A stretch of 64,000 nt of DNA from Adiantum capillus-veneris (Eukaryota; Streptophyta; Polypodiopsida; Polypodiales; Pteridaceae). Shown one piece after another: positions 44,843 to 55,200 of the stretch. The stretch covers positions 60,024,684-60,088,683 of the forward strand of contig CM043942.1 in assembly GCA_014529385.2 (NCBI GenBank), written 5' to 3'. A model generated the notes under the pieces. That model saw nothing but the letters and a program-made list of their open reading frames with translations, searched no databases and was not told where the DNA came from. The position numbers and the translations under genes are program-made. Positions within the stretch are counted from its first letter, which is position 1. Each line of letters starts with the position of its first letter.

Positions 44843-47800
44843 TGTCGTGCACCTCTGCTCCCATGCAAAGAAAGATGTCACAAAAATGCACGTTAAGTTT
44901 GTTTGAATCATATATGTTTAATGAACAGTGATTAAGGGCTCGTTGTAGGCCGAGTTCAATGCTGAATGTATGTCAAAAGCGGCTGAAAGGGACAAAACAT
45001 GCCTTAATGATGCTAAAAAGTGTTATTCTTAAAGTGAACATGGATGGGGTATTGTGTCCTAGAACAGCAGTGCTTGATGTGCTCTATCGGTCTGTGTTTA
45101 CGGCTCGTCGATTGGAGCTACGATGAAGAAGTTATGGCAGTTTAAAGTTCAAGTCGATTGCAGATCTGTGCCAGATTGGGCAACAACAGCTGACGGAATA
45201 AAAATGAAATGAATGCATCGGGCTGAAGTGCTCACTTTGTGGAGCGCGTCGGTCTTTTCAGATCAGCGAGATCGGAGTCCTCGTCGCCAAGATATTGGCC
45301 GATAAAAATTCACTGGGGGCCGGTTCCGTACCAGTCCAGTCGGCTCCATCGATGTCTCAGCTGGACGTTTTGTCTATTGTCCAGGGTTTGGGATGCGGGA
45401 ACAAAAATAGCTTGATGAGTCTCATGACCGGGATGTCATTTGATGCAGTGTTTGGCCCGCAGTGGTCGTATTGGTAATACCCGGCTGATAGGAAAGTAAC
45501 TCTGACACTTTTTATCGGATGTGATGGGAAGGCCTTGCTTCAATGCAATCACCTATAATTGCAGCTTAAAGATATGTATGCCAAATGTGGTGCCCTTACA
45601 AGGCATAAGCCCGCCCAAAAGAAAAGGCAACAAGGCCGGATGCCGCCCATACTCAAGGTCTACCCATGGCCAACTACCCATGGCCAATGGCCGTCCACAT
45701 GAGTAATAAAGTGGTTGCCTGCAAGTTAAGTGGCCGCCCAAATTGATTGACCGATGTGTTTGGCAATGCTTTTCTAGATACGTATGCTCAAATATGATGC
45801 TCTTACAAAGGCAATGGTCGCCCAAGGGGCCCGCCCAAAGGCCTCCTCAATGGCCGCCCAAGGGCACATAAAAAGGCCGCCCGGCCATTGGCTAAATAAG
45901 GGCACCCTATTAAAATCTTTGAGGCTTAAGTGTGATGCCAAGGAAATTGAGGGCATGGCATAGAAAGGCAGCAGTGAACCGTACTGAGGGAAGCGAACAT
46001 CGCTTATTGTGCGTGCTACAGCTCTGGGACGAGGTCACCGCAGAAACGGGAAAGGACGATAGGGACATCGCGCACATATTCGGCACCATCCACGTCGAAT
46101 TCCGCACAGGTCGCCCCGTCATCTGCCATGTCAGCAAGAGGCCAGACCCATTAGCAACATCGCTAATGGGTGCCTCACTTTTTTTAGCAAGAGGATGCCC
46201 ATGCATAAAAAGGAAGAGGAACGTGTGGTTCAAGGTTCTGAATCTCCTTCTCAATATCATGTTGAGCTCTACTCTTCTCCTCATAACTTCCTTATGGTAG
46301 CAGGACACTTTTATGTCCTTGAACACTTTTGTGTCTTGTTAAGTGACCATTTTGCTTGAATTATTTGAAGAGTATGAAAATGAATTTCTAGGTGCTATAT
46401 ATCCACAAAGTTGCCTTATGAGCTGAAAAAAAATTAGCATTTTTTATCGAGTATCGATCTCACCATTAACCTTACTCTTGCACAACATTTCTGAACCTAA
46501 ACTGTGTGAAAAAACGGGTCCTGTTTTTGGCTTTTTTTTCGAATTTTGTAAACTTTACCACTCTAAACTTCATGTTTGTGAGGTTTAGATGGCTAGAGGT
46601 TAGGCCTTTATAGTTCTCAACATGTTTTGATGCTTGTAGGGAGAGCTAAGTGTTGAAATTGAAAGTTATGACCAATTTACAAGAATTGCATAATCCTGAT
46701 TAGCACTTTTATGATTTTTTTGGTGGCTTTCTTGATATCCAAATTCAATTTTGATTATGTAAGTGTAATGTATAACATAAAGCTAATCTTCCTTGAGTTT
46801 TGGGGGACCTAATATGCTATATAGCATAGTATATGATGATGGTTGAGTTTTTTTATTGTGCTGAAGAATACGATACATTTTAGAGTAGCAAGTATAACTT
46901 TCTCAATATTGCTAGTTTCTTAGGCCAATTGTGTGTTTTTTGTAGGTAGTAACCATATCTAATCATAGACTACAACTTGGCTAGATATTGAGTAGTTTCT
47001 ATGGGTTTCTAGAGGTCATAATGCTAAACCCAGTATTTTCATGTTTGTTGTATTCAGCACTTTATCATTGCCCCCAAGGTTCCAATTCTAAGAGATCCAT
47101 TATCCTTTTGACATGCTCCATGGCTCCTTTTGAATCCAAAGGCCCAAAGGGAACCAAGAAAACATGTATATAGTATCTGTATTGAGTGTGACTATAGAAA
47201 CTTTGATGATAGGTCGGCAGAATGGCAAAAATGCAGCTTTTTTGTACCTATTTTCTTGCCCAAAAAAAAATTAGTGAGGTAAAAGCAACCATATGTTTTG
47301 GTCACCAACTCATTGAAGTTAACGGGGCATTTTATCTCATGTCCTACAAAAATCCCCACTCTTATTTATATGCAATCAACCGTAAGAAATTGTTGTTTTG
47401 GGCAAAATGCACTGGTCCATCAACTTTGGAGGCTTGTAGTGACCAAGTGATGAGAAAAATTACAAGTTTCTTATTTTTTCCATATGTAGTAGTTATTGAA
47501 CTATAAGCTCATGAAAGGATTTTTCAAAATGAGTGGATCTACTATGGTTTTGGAATTTTTTTCCAAAACCCTGAAAGGACACTTTTATGTACTGTTAGGT
47601 TACCATTCTAGTGTTAAGCTCTTCATAATCAAAATCACCTTAAGTTATTCTCCTAAGCTCTCAATCTTTCTTGAAGAAGCTTTTCGAGGCCAAGCTCCCA
47701 AGCTCCATATTTCTAAGCTCTAAGCTCTTAATGAGGATTCGGAAGCTCTTGATATCTTCAAGCTCAGGAATTCCGATTAACTTCCACAAGCTCTTAAGCT

Positions 47801-48325
47801 CGCTTAATCTTCAAGCTTAAGCCCTCTAGCCTTCCGAAAGCCATCTCCAATCTCCGAAGCTTAACCTATTTCACTCTTAACCAAATTTCATAAACCTACT
47901 CGGATGCCAAGCCGTAAGCCAAAACTAAGCCTAATCGAATTCCTAAACTTCTGAATCTCAAAAGCTTGATCCAAGCTCTACACATCAAGCCTAATCTCAA
48001 ACCGTTAGCAGTGCCTATCTAACCCAAGCTTCTAGGCCGTCACTAACCACTCGAATCAGGAAGCAGAAGGCAGAGTAAGCAGAATTTTATTAATTTTTCT
48101 GTTTAGCACCTGGATTAAGCCAGGTTTCTTCTTGTAAAAAGCATTTAAGCTTCATTAGTGATTGATTAAACATGGATTCTGTCGATTAACTGAAATTAGG
48201 AAAACTGTTTGCTTTGAATATTTTTGTGTTGGTAATCGCGTCTGTTGCACCTTTTTTCCCGCACCTCTCACAGCCAAGGGTCCGGTGCCTTCTCGGCTCA
48301 CCTTTCGCACAATTATCCCCCGACA
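44843..48325 (+). repeat. C 3' LTR, interrupted by E2
   Basis: Matches 40405-42540, with E2 inserted between ACTTCCTTA and AGCTCTTC. Several-percent divergence from the 5' LTR, so C is clearly older than F. Confidence 0.88.
46295..47613. mobile_element. E2: second copy of the CACTA-ended transposon, inverted relative to E1
   Basis: The right end reads inward CACTAGAATGGTAACC, like E1; the left end has lost its first bases and begins TGGTAGCAGG. The empty site is visible in the other C LTR (CTTCCTTAAGCTC), so TTA or TTAA was duplicated (46292-46294; 47614-47617). Confidence 0.8.
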
Positions 48326-49052
48326 ATGTTATCTAAGCTATTTGCTTCCACCTCATGTAGCTTATTGTGCTATTGCGTACCTCCCAAACTAAGATTGTTT
48401 GAGCTTTATCTACCAAAAATGGTAGAGTTGGACTTGCAAAAGCTTTGTTGAGCAAAAGCTATTAAAATAGCTGAGCAGAGAGTTACCATTGCACTTCCCT
48501 TTATGCAAAACTGCTCTAGCTCCCCTTTTTGGGCTGCCCCAAAGGGGTGAGGCCTCAGTGATGCCTCCCTTTTTTGCTAATGGAAAAGGGGTGGTTATTC
48601 AAGAAATAGGTTTTTTTTTTTTTTTAATCCATTACTTTTTGATTGGTGTATAAAGTTAGTGATCAATTATTCAATTGCGTGGATGGGATAAGACTCCTCA
48701 GAAAAAGCAATCAATTTTTTTTTTTTGGTGAATGAGGTCTTTACACACCTATACTATTAGTGAGATTGAGATTTTGGTAGTACCATTGGAACCCACACTT
48801 CATCTAGCCACTCTAGACGACCCGCTGTGGAGAAGGGGAGAGAAGCACCCTCCAAGGCAGAAAATGGCAGCAATGCTGCAAGCAAAAGGACCCATTATTT
48901 CGACTCATCGGGCAACCACATAGAGTAGAGGAGCCCATTTTGAGGAGCACTCACCTGCATCTATCCCAAAGTGCACATCCTCCTCAACCTGCTCCTTTGT
49001 AACCTGAGCTATGGGCAAGCAAGAGCACCGTCGTAGAGAAACTGGGCATTTG
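48326..49052. other. Unique-looking sequence between C and the cupin pseudogene
   Basis: No supported ORF, T-runs at 48609 and 48717. It may contain upstream parts of the cupin gene but I cannot show exons. Confidence 0.4.
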
Positions 49053-49294
49053 AGTGGAGTGCAATCCTCTCGAGTCCCACCTTTCAGAGCTTGGAGTGTA
49101 GTCTTGGCCAAAATGGGGCTACCCTCCCAAAAGATAGGGAGAGGTGTTACCTTCTTAAAGGTCGGGTGGAAGTGTATGGGGAAGGCTCATCTGAGTACAT
49201 AAAGATCAGTGTCGATTATGTGGTTGTGTTTCCGAAGGGTATGAGCTGTACATGGAAGGTGTCTAAAACTATTTAAAAACACCATAATTTCTTA
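49053..49294 (+). pseudogene. Small plant cupin (Cupin_3/DUF861 type) pseudogene fragment
   Basis: Frame from 49053: VECNPLESHLSELGV, TAG, SWPKWGYPPK. A frameshift at about 49130-49136 leads to RERCYLLKGRVEVYGEGSSE, then VVVFPKGMSCTWKV and, past a TAA at 49274, KHHNF. The order NPxESxLSELGVxSWPKWG, CYLLxGxVxV, VxFPKGMSCTW and KHxNF is that of short plant RmlC-like cupins of the DUF861 family (single beta-barrel, uncharacterised in most plants). Two stops and one frameshift make it non-functional. No intron is visible within it, so either one exon or a retrocopy. Its neighbours are transposons only. Confidence 0.75.
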
Positions 49295-49533
49295 TGAAAT
49301 AGGTTGCATCCTTTGCAACTCTTCTCATTTGATTGGGGTCGTCATGCTAATCTTTGCAAATGCACAACTATATCCCTGTTCACGTCGCATAGTATTATGG
49401 TACACATATAATATGAAAAAGGTTGTCATTAAAAACCCCCTTTCAAAGACAGAGACAAAGGGAGAGGGGGGAGGGAGAGAGATTTTATTGCATGGCAACA
49501 CAAAGAAGATGCGAGCACATTGCTATATACTCC
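49295..49533. other. Downstream flank of the cupin pseudogene
   Basis: No gene seen; AT-rich then GA-rich (49450-49480) up to the CACCT duplication of the H(-) LTR. Confidence 0.5.
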
Positions 49534-49538
49534 CACCT

Positions 49539-49799
49539 TGCACTGAAGCGGTCCGGGGAGGGGAACAAGAAGAGCAACCTCTAGATACCCTTCAAGGCTC
49601 CCGTGCTGCTCAATGGGGATGGGGCACAACACAACACAAACCAAAACAATAAACCCCCAACCAAATCCCAACTACAGGGGCACCGCCTAGTTTAAGAGCG
49701 AACTAGGACGCAAAAGAGGAGAATCGTTAGAGCAACCCACAAACAAGCAAGGAATTTACACTAACCCTAACACCAATGGAACACTCTCACACACTAAAA

Positions 49800-49839
<40 letters not shown>

Positions 49840-52318
49840 TGCTCGGGCTGCTTTGAAGTGTATCGTTAATGATCAAGCAAACATAAATATATATATGTAA
49901 GAAAGAGAGAGAAGGGGGACAGGGGTGCTTGTTGCACTAATGCCTTCTTACAAATCTGTCATGACCAATCAAAGTGAGATTATTATTTGTTCAACATAGC
50001 CTGAGTAAATTACACCACAACAAATCATAAGAAAAAAGCCACCCCAATCACTGTCTTAAGGCCAGGGGAGTCCTCTCCACCCTGTTGCCCTCTTACAGCA
50101 TGTGGGATTTATGGCTAAATTGATAACAATACCCGGAGACAAGCTATCAAGAACTTAAATAAAACACCAAGACACTTACACATCATTATTGTCCATGACT
50201 TCACGTTGGAAGGGAGACAAGGTATCCATGCTTAGTCCAAATTCACCCTCCTTGATTCAACAAATGTTGGGCTTACACTAGTAGGAGAAATGATAGATTT
50301 CCTACTCTCAATTTAATGATCACTCTCTCTTACAATGGCATAGAGTTCCCTTGCTAATCACCCCTAATACAACACATACATATGCCTAATGCCAATGAGA
50401 TTCCACTCAAGAGCTCCTTCTCAAGAGGTTGAGTTTGGCTTCTCAAGCTATAGCATAGTGCTCTTTCTTCTCCTTTTTGTGCTAGCTACACCCTCCTTTT
50501 ATAGCAATTTTGAAGGCTAGGGTTACTCCTCTAACCATGGTTGGGTTAGATTTTCAGCAATTTACCTAATTTCTTTTGCTTGGAATTATCAAGAAGTTGG
50601 TGGGGAAAGAGAGAGGAGAGAAATGGAGGTGAGAGGACTTTTCATAGTGGGTTAGTGTTAGTAGAGTTAGTATTAATTTACAAATGGAATTGGATATTTA
50701 CAATGGGAGTATCCATGTAGGATACAAATAAGGAAGAAAAACTCTTAAGAGGTAAGAAAAGGTGGATTTCTTACAAGGTTGATGCTCCAAGTGTCTTGAG
50801 TAGAGCCAATTTTGACGCTTGTTGACGGTCCACTAGCTTTGACGGTACACTTTTTTCTCCACTCTTGACCTTCCTTGAGAGACAAGGTAATTGAAGCTGA
50901 GTAATCAACCACCATGATGCTCTCTTTTAAGAGAAGAGGCTGAATTTTGTGGTTTTTTGATAGATATGGGTAATTTGGAGGAGGAAAAATGAGACTAGGT
51001 GGTCAATTTTGGAATGGAATTGTGTGTGGGAGGTATGAGTTCACCATGGTTTCTCTTATTCTTCAAGGTTGAGGAGAAGGTGAGTAGGGTGCAGAGAGGA
51101 GTGGTGAGAGAGGTGGGGATGATGAGTGGAGAAGTGTGTGTGAAAGAGGAAAATGATAAAGTGGAAGAGAGAGTGTGGCTGCATAGCATGGGAAAACTGA
51201 GGTCCACTAATAAAATCATAGCTCACAGATCGTAGCTCAAAAAAATATGAAAAAATTTGAGGAAAAAGTTCAGTCCACAAGCTACAATTTTTGTTTGTAT
51301 CACCTTTTCAAATTCGGAGAGCAAGTGAACTTTAAAAATTCAGCAAAACCGACTGTTTTTTTCCACTGCACAACGTCCTTGTGGGGTCCTTCTTTGGATG
51401 ATTCTTTTGAATACCTTCAAGAGTGAGCCCTCCATAGTGCATGTATGCATGCCACCTACCCTTGACCTTATTTGGTAGGTCTATAATTGGAGATATTGTT
51501 GAGATCATGATATAAGTGAATAGTACAACTAAGAAAATCAAATATTGAGGGGTCTAAAAAATATGTACATGTCAAATATAAATAATATAAGTGGAAAAAA
51601 TATAAAGGGGTCAAAAGAAATCTCTCGCATTATGAGGCTACCATAAAAAGATAAATATTTTTGGTGTTCTAAGTTTTTAGAAAAAAAAAAATAGATGTAG
51701 GAAGGGAAAAATCACAATAGTGAAAAAATATACACATAAATAAAACTAGTTTTTTTGGATTTTTGTTGGGGTGGAGTTACACCAAATATAAGAGAAGCTT
51801 ACATGAAAATATTTCTATATGGAATAAAGAGTATGAAAAATGGTAACAAAAATTGTGGTAATGGTGAGGCAATGTACAGAGCATAAATAACACACACCTA
51901 GGTAGAAATATTTAAATAAATACCAAAATAATTATGAAAAAATCTTTTATTTAGGCCCTATATACAAAGAAATATTTACATACGCATGGGCCATAATATA
52001 CTTATATTTTTATATTTTTTATTTTTTTGGCTTAACTAGCCCAATGACTAGCTAATTGAGGGTTTTTTATTTCAGTAAGGAGATATGGAAAAAGTCCCCT
52101 AACTCACACGCACCTATATACAGTGAAAGGGTGAGGGTAACCACAGTGTTTGAGTGATTTGATAGGGTGAGATAACTCACTATGGCAATTACAAAGAGCC
52201 GAAAAACGGCTATCAGCACCTAGCCATGGTTCCATAGAGATAGAGAGTAGCTGCTGTTGGCGCTCATACAACGGGTTGCTTCTTGCTTTCTCTAGATAAA
52301 CTGCGGTTGTTCTGGTCA
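49539..52318 (-). repeat. Family H solo LTR, minus orientation
   Basis: 2780 bp, minus strand TGACCAGAAC...CAGTGCA, with 5-bp duplication CACCT at 49534-49538 and 52319-52323. No primer site or purine tract beside it, so a solo LTR left by recombination. It contains TATAAAAGG (about 50496-50504), a CT tract (49803-49838) and the conserved U3 block at 51180-51300. The other copy is 17458-21015. Confidence 0.8.
49803..49838. repeat. (GA)n microsatellite in H(-)
   Basis: About 18 GA units, in the U5-side of the LTR as in family F. Confidence 0.95.
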
Positions 52319-52323
52319 CACCT

Positions 52324-53345
52324 CCGCTCACTCTCCATAAAATTGAATTAGTGATTGTAGACGATGAAGGGGCCACACTACGTATTTTTAAGGGAGGCTA
52401 CTTCCGTGCCGCTTCGTTCTCATTAATATGCATGCAAGCTCTCATTAATACTGCCTATGCCTATGTGGGTTCATGTTTTATGCTTCACCTAGTTTAGCGT
52501 GGAGGCGGGAAGCCAAGGGCTGACTCTGCACAACATCACACTATAAGAGGAGTAGTCTATAATCAGTAGCATTGTTGCGAAAAAACAAAGAAAAATGGAG
52601 AGGGAAAAAATTACAAACACGGCAATAACCGCGGTTGTTAATGTGGGAGTGGTTTGGAAGCAATAAGCACAGTAATATTTGTGGTAATATACACGCTGAT
52701 ATTATCGTGCTTGTTGTTGTTGCTATTACCATGCTTATTGCCGCTAAACAACCATTTAAAAATAAAGGCGCTCATTTGGGCCACCCAAAATTGGATGGTC
52801 CAAATGAGCACCTTTATTTTTGACGTGCATAAAAATATGAAACATCAATTGTTTTTTGAAAGAGTATACAAAAAAACCAAATAATTGAAATTTATTTTAC
52901 TTTACCTTGCTAATTTAATATGCAAAAAATCCACTATTTAAAAAAGTTACAATAAAATGTAAGTAGTTGTATATACATTGTACCACATTGGGACTTTACA
53001 AAAGTTTGGACAAATATTTGTCTATCAATTAAATTAAACGATTATCAACAACTCAAAATAATTGATACAAAATTACTTCTTTAAACTTATTGCTTGTAGT
53101 GATCCAACCGCCGCGTCAAATTGCTCATGAGGGATGTGGTTGTTCTCGAACAACCATCACCAAATATCAAATTTTTTATGTCACTCTCGATACTTGACCA
53201 TCTCACTGGTTGGTCCAGCAAGAGTGATATTTTCCTAAGTTAGCAATAACAATAACAAATCATCAAGTAAAATCTTTATAATCACTGATTTAGATTATAA
53301 TTTAATCAATCTTATATATTTGTCCTTTCAGGCTGCCTCCATAGT
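52324..53345. other. Flanking sequence with a foldback at 52758-52821
   Basis: Mostly without signal. 52758-52821 is an inverted repeat with arms of about 28 nt (AAAATAAAGGCGCTCATTTG and its near complement) and a loop of about 7 nt. Minus strand 53100-53230 has coding-like residues (GPTSEMVKYRE, IPHEQFDAAVGSLQ) in broken frames, not identified. Confidence 0.45.
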
Positions 53346-54146
53346 TGTTGGGGGTCCCATCGTTGCAATAGCTCTTCACCTATGGAGGAGAGAATCCGCA
53401 ATGAAGGGCAATCTCCATATCCACTTCTCTTCACCTCTTATCAACCCAATCACACACACTACGATTGCAAGATGCACACAACACTAATCATATCATGCAA
53501 CACACTAATCGCAAGCACACACACATAGATCTATCGAGCACCACACTTTAATCAAACTTACATGCACACACAAGAAAAAGAGGGCAATCACACAAGATTA
53601 GAGAGGGATTAACTACTAATTAGTTAAGATCTAGTTAATCTAAGCATCATAGGCAATCATAAGAAGTAAGAGAGAGGCATAGTGAGAGAGAATGAATCAT
53701 TGATTAGTGTTAATCAAGTCTCATGAGCAAGGAGAAGCTCAAGAACTCCATAGCCACACACCTCAAGAGCTCTCACCAAAGAGTGCTCTCAACAAATGAC
53801 TTGAGAATCCTAATTTCTTTTACACACTGCCTTATATACCTAGGGTAAAAATATGCAATGTTTGGGCACCCAAGGCCTTTAGGGCTCACCACTTACTGAA
53901 TCTACAACCTAGGCACAGTAAGTGACCTATTCTTTACAACTTGGAACTCCCATTGAGCCCGTAACACATTAGAAATATTAGAATGGCTTGAAATAAATCG
54001 AGAATTTACAATACGTGACCATTTTGGGAAAACATGGAAAATGTGTAATTCCAATATTTATTGCTTCTTTCGTATTCATCTTGGATGTGCATCGGTACAT
54101 CTTCGGTCTTTAGCAGCTTCTGTTACTGACGTTGACTCAGTTAACA
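53346..54146 (-). repeat. I 3' LTR
   Basis: Minus strand TGTTAACTG...CCCCCAACA; matches 62456-62667 and 63440-64000. Confidence 0.9.
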
Positions 54147-54162
54147 TTCCCCCCTTCCTATT
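54147..54162 (-). promoter_or_regulatory. I polypurine tract
   Basis: Minus strand AGGAAGGGGGGAA directly before TGTTAACTG. Confidence 0.8.
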
Positions 54163-54680
54163 TTAGTGCCCGTCCTCGGGGACTATTGAAAAATGTCCGT
54201 GGAGGCTATGGAAGGTTTTGATTGGTTGTTGATGGACTGATTGTCTTCATTTGTTCTTGAATTTGTTGATGAGGTTCAATTTATTGCAGCAACTTCATTG
54301 ATCCGAATATGTCTGATGTGAGAGATGATGTTGCATTTGTCCGTTGTAATAGCATAATGATGAGGCTGCTATTTATTTATGAAAAGTATGTACAAGGGAA
54401 GTAGAATGATGTGGTTCTAGATTAGGGTCTAATACCTGGATGACCAAAGGGAAAAAACTCAATGGGAAAAAAGTGCCTTTGGGATACGCGCATTATTGGA
54501 GTACTTTGTAGCATGGAAAATATTAATAAAGTACTCAAGGGATTATATGCTGATAGATATGGAATAAAAAAGGTAGCAAATATGAGAGGGTAGCATGATG
54601 GAACATTGGTTTGCCTGTTGTAGTCCACTCAAGGTGCATAGGTGGAAGAAAAAAGAGTGTCTAATGCTTATGTCCAATGA
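54163..54680 (-). other. I internal region near the 3' end
   Basis: No ORF. 54430-54500 shares with B (15990-16040) a block of two TTTTTTCCC runs bounded by CCAAAGG and CCTTTGG on the minus strand. Confidence 0.5.
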
Positions 54681-55200
54681 TGGGACATCCTAATTATGAA
54701 TACACAAAAATTCATGGGAAACAATATGCTGTGCAAGAAGGATTTTGAGGGGTTATTCAGAAAGATGGTGTAACTATAAAATCATATGACATGGCTTTGC
54801 AAGCTAGCACTCCTTTAAGAATGGTTTTCATTGATGAGGATATGTGCTCTCATCTCATTGTGCATTGTGCGTGAGTGTTGGACTCTACGACACTCCACCA
54901 ATTGTAAGTTACTAGACTTCGACTTTTATGCTCATCTCATCCAACATGAGCAACATGACTTTAGATATGCTCAACTCTTACAGCTTGAGCGTAAGCCTAA
55001 TAACTATGACTCTTAGCACAGAGTTTAATATGACTTGAAGCTTTGGGACTAATGCTTTGCTCATTTCATGGCTCAACAGCCCGACTCTAACTATGCCAAA
55101 GAGTGTTTTTTGCACCTTGGCGATTTGACTTTTTACATTCTTGTGTACTACAAACATTTCTTAGGTAAAAGTAAGCTTGAATCTTCAAAAAGAGGATTAG
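54681..55200 (+). pseudogene. Coding-like sequence on the strand opposite to element I, unidentified
   Basis: Reads MMGHPNYEYTKIHGKQYAVQE, then VIQKDGVTIKSYDMALQAS and MVFIDEDMCSHLIVHC in one frame. After a frameshift near 54868 another frame gives RECWTLRHSTNCKLLDFDFY, HEQHDFRYAQLLQLERKPNN and NYAKECFLHLGDLTFYILVY, with three stops. The residue mix looks like real protein. It resembles nothing I can name. Some plant Tat elements carry antisense ORFs near the 3' end, which may be the parallel, or it may be a captured host fragment. Confidence 0.4.

Larger units (their letters stand above)
40405..48325 (+). mobile_element. Element C: deletion-derivative gypsy element
   Basis: LTRs at 40405-42540 and 44843-48325 (the second enlarged by E2), primer site and gag next to the left LTR, purine tract before the right one. 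The internal part is only 2.3 kb: gag, a sliver of reverse transcriptase and the integrase end. No matching target duplication was seen (CACGT left, ATGTT right). Confidence 0.88.

Noticed and set aside
48905-49111. Minus-strand ORF of 68 codons
   Set aside because: It overlaps the plus-strand cupin pseudogene and matches nothing I can name.
53100-53230. Minus-strand residues that look like a host exon
   Set aside because: Frames are broken, short and unidentifiable; noted only as flanking sequence.
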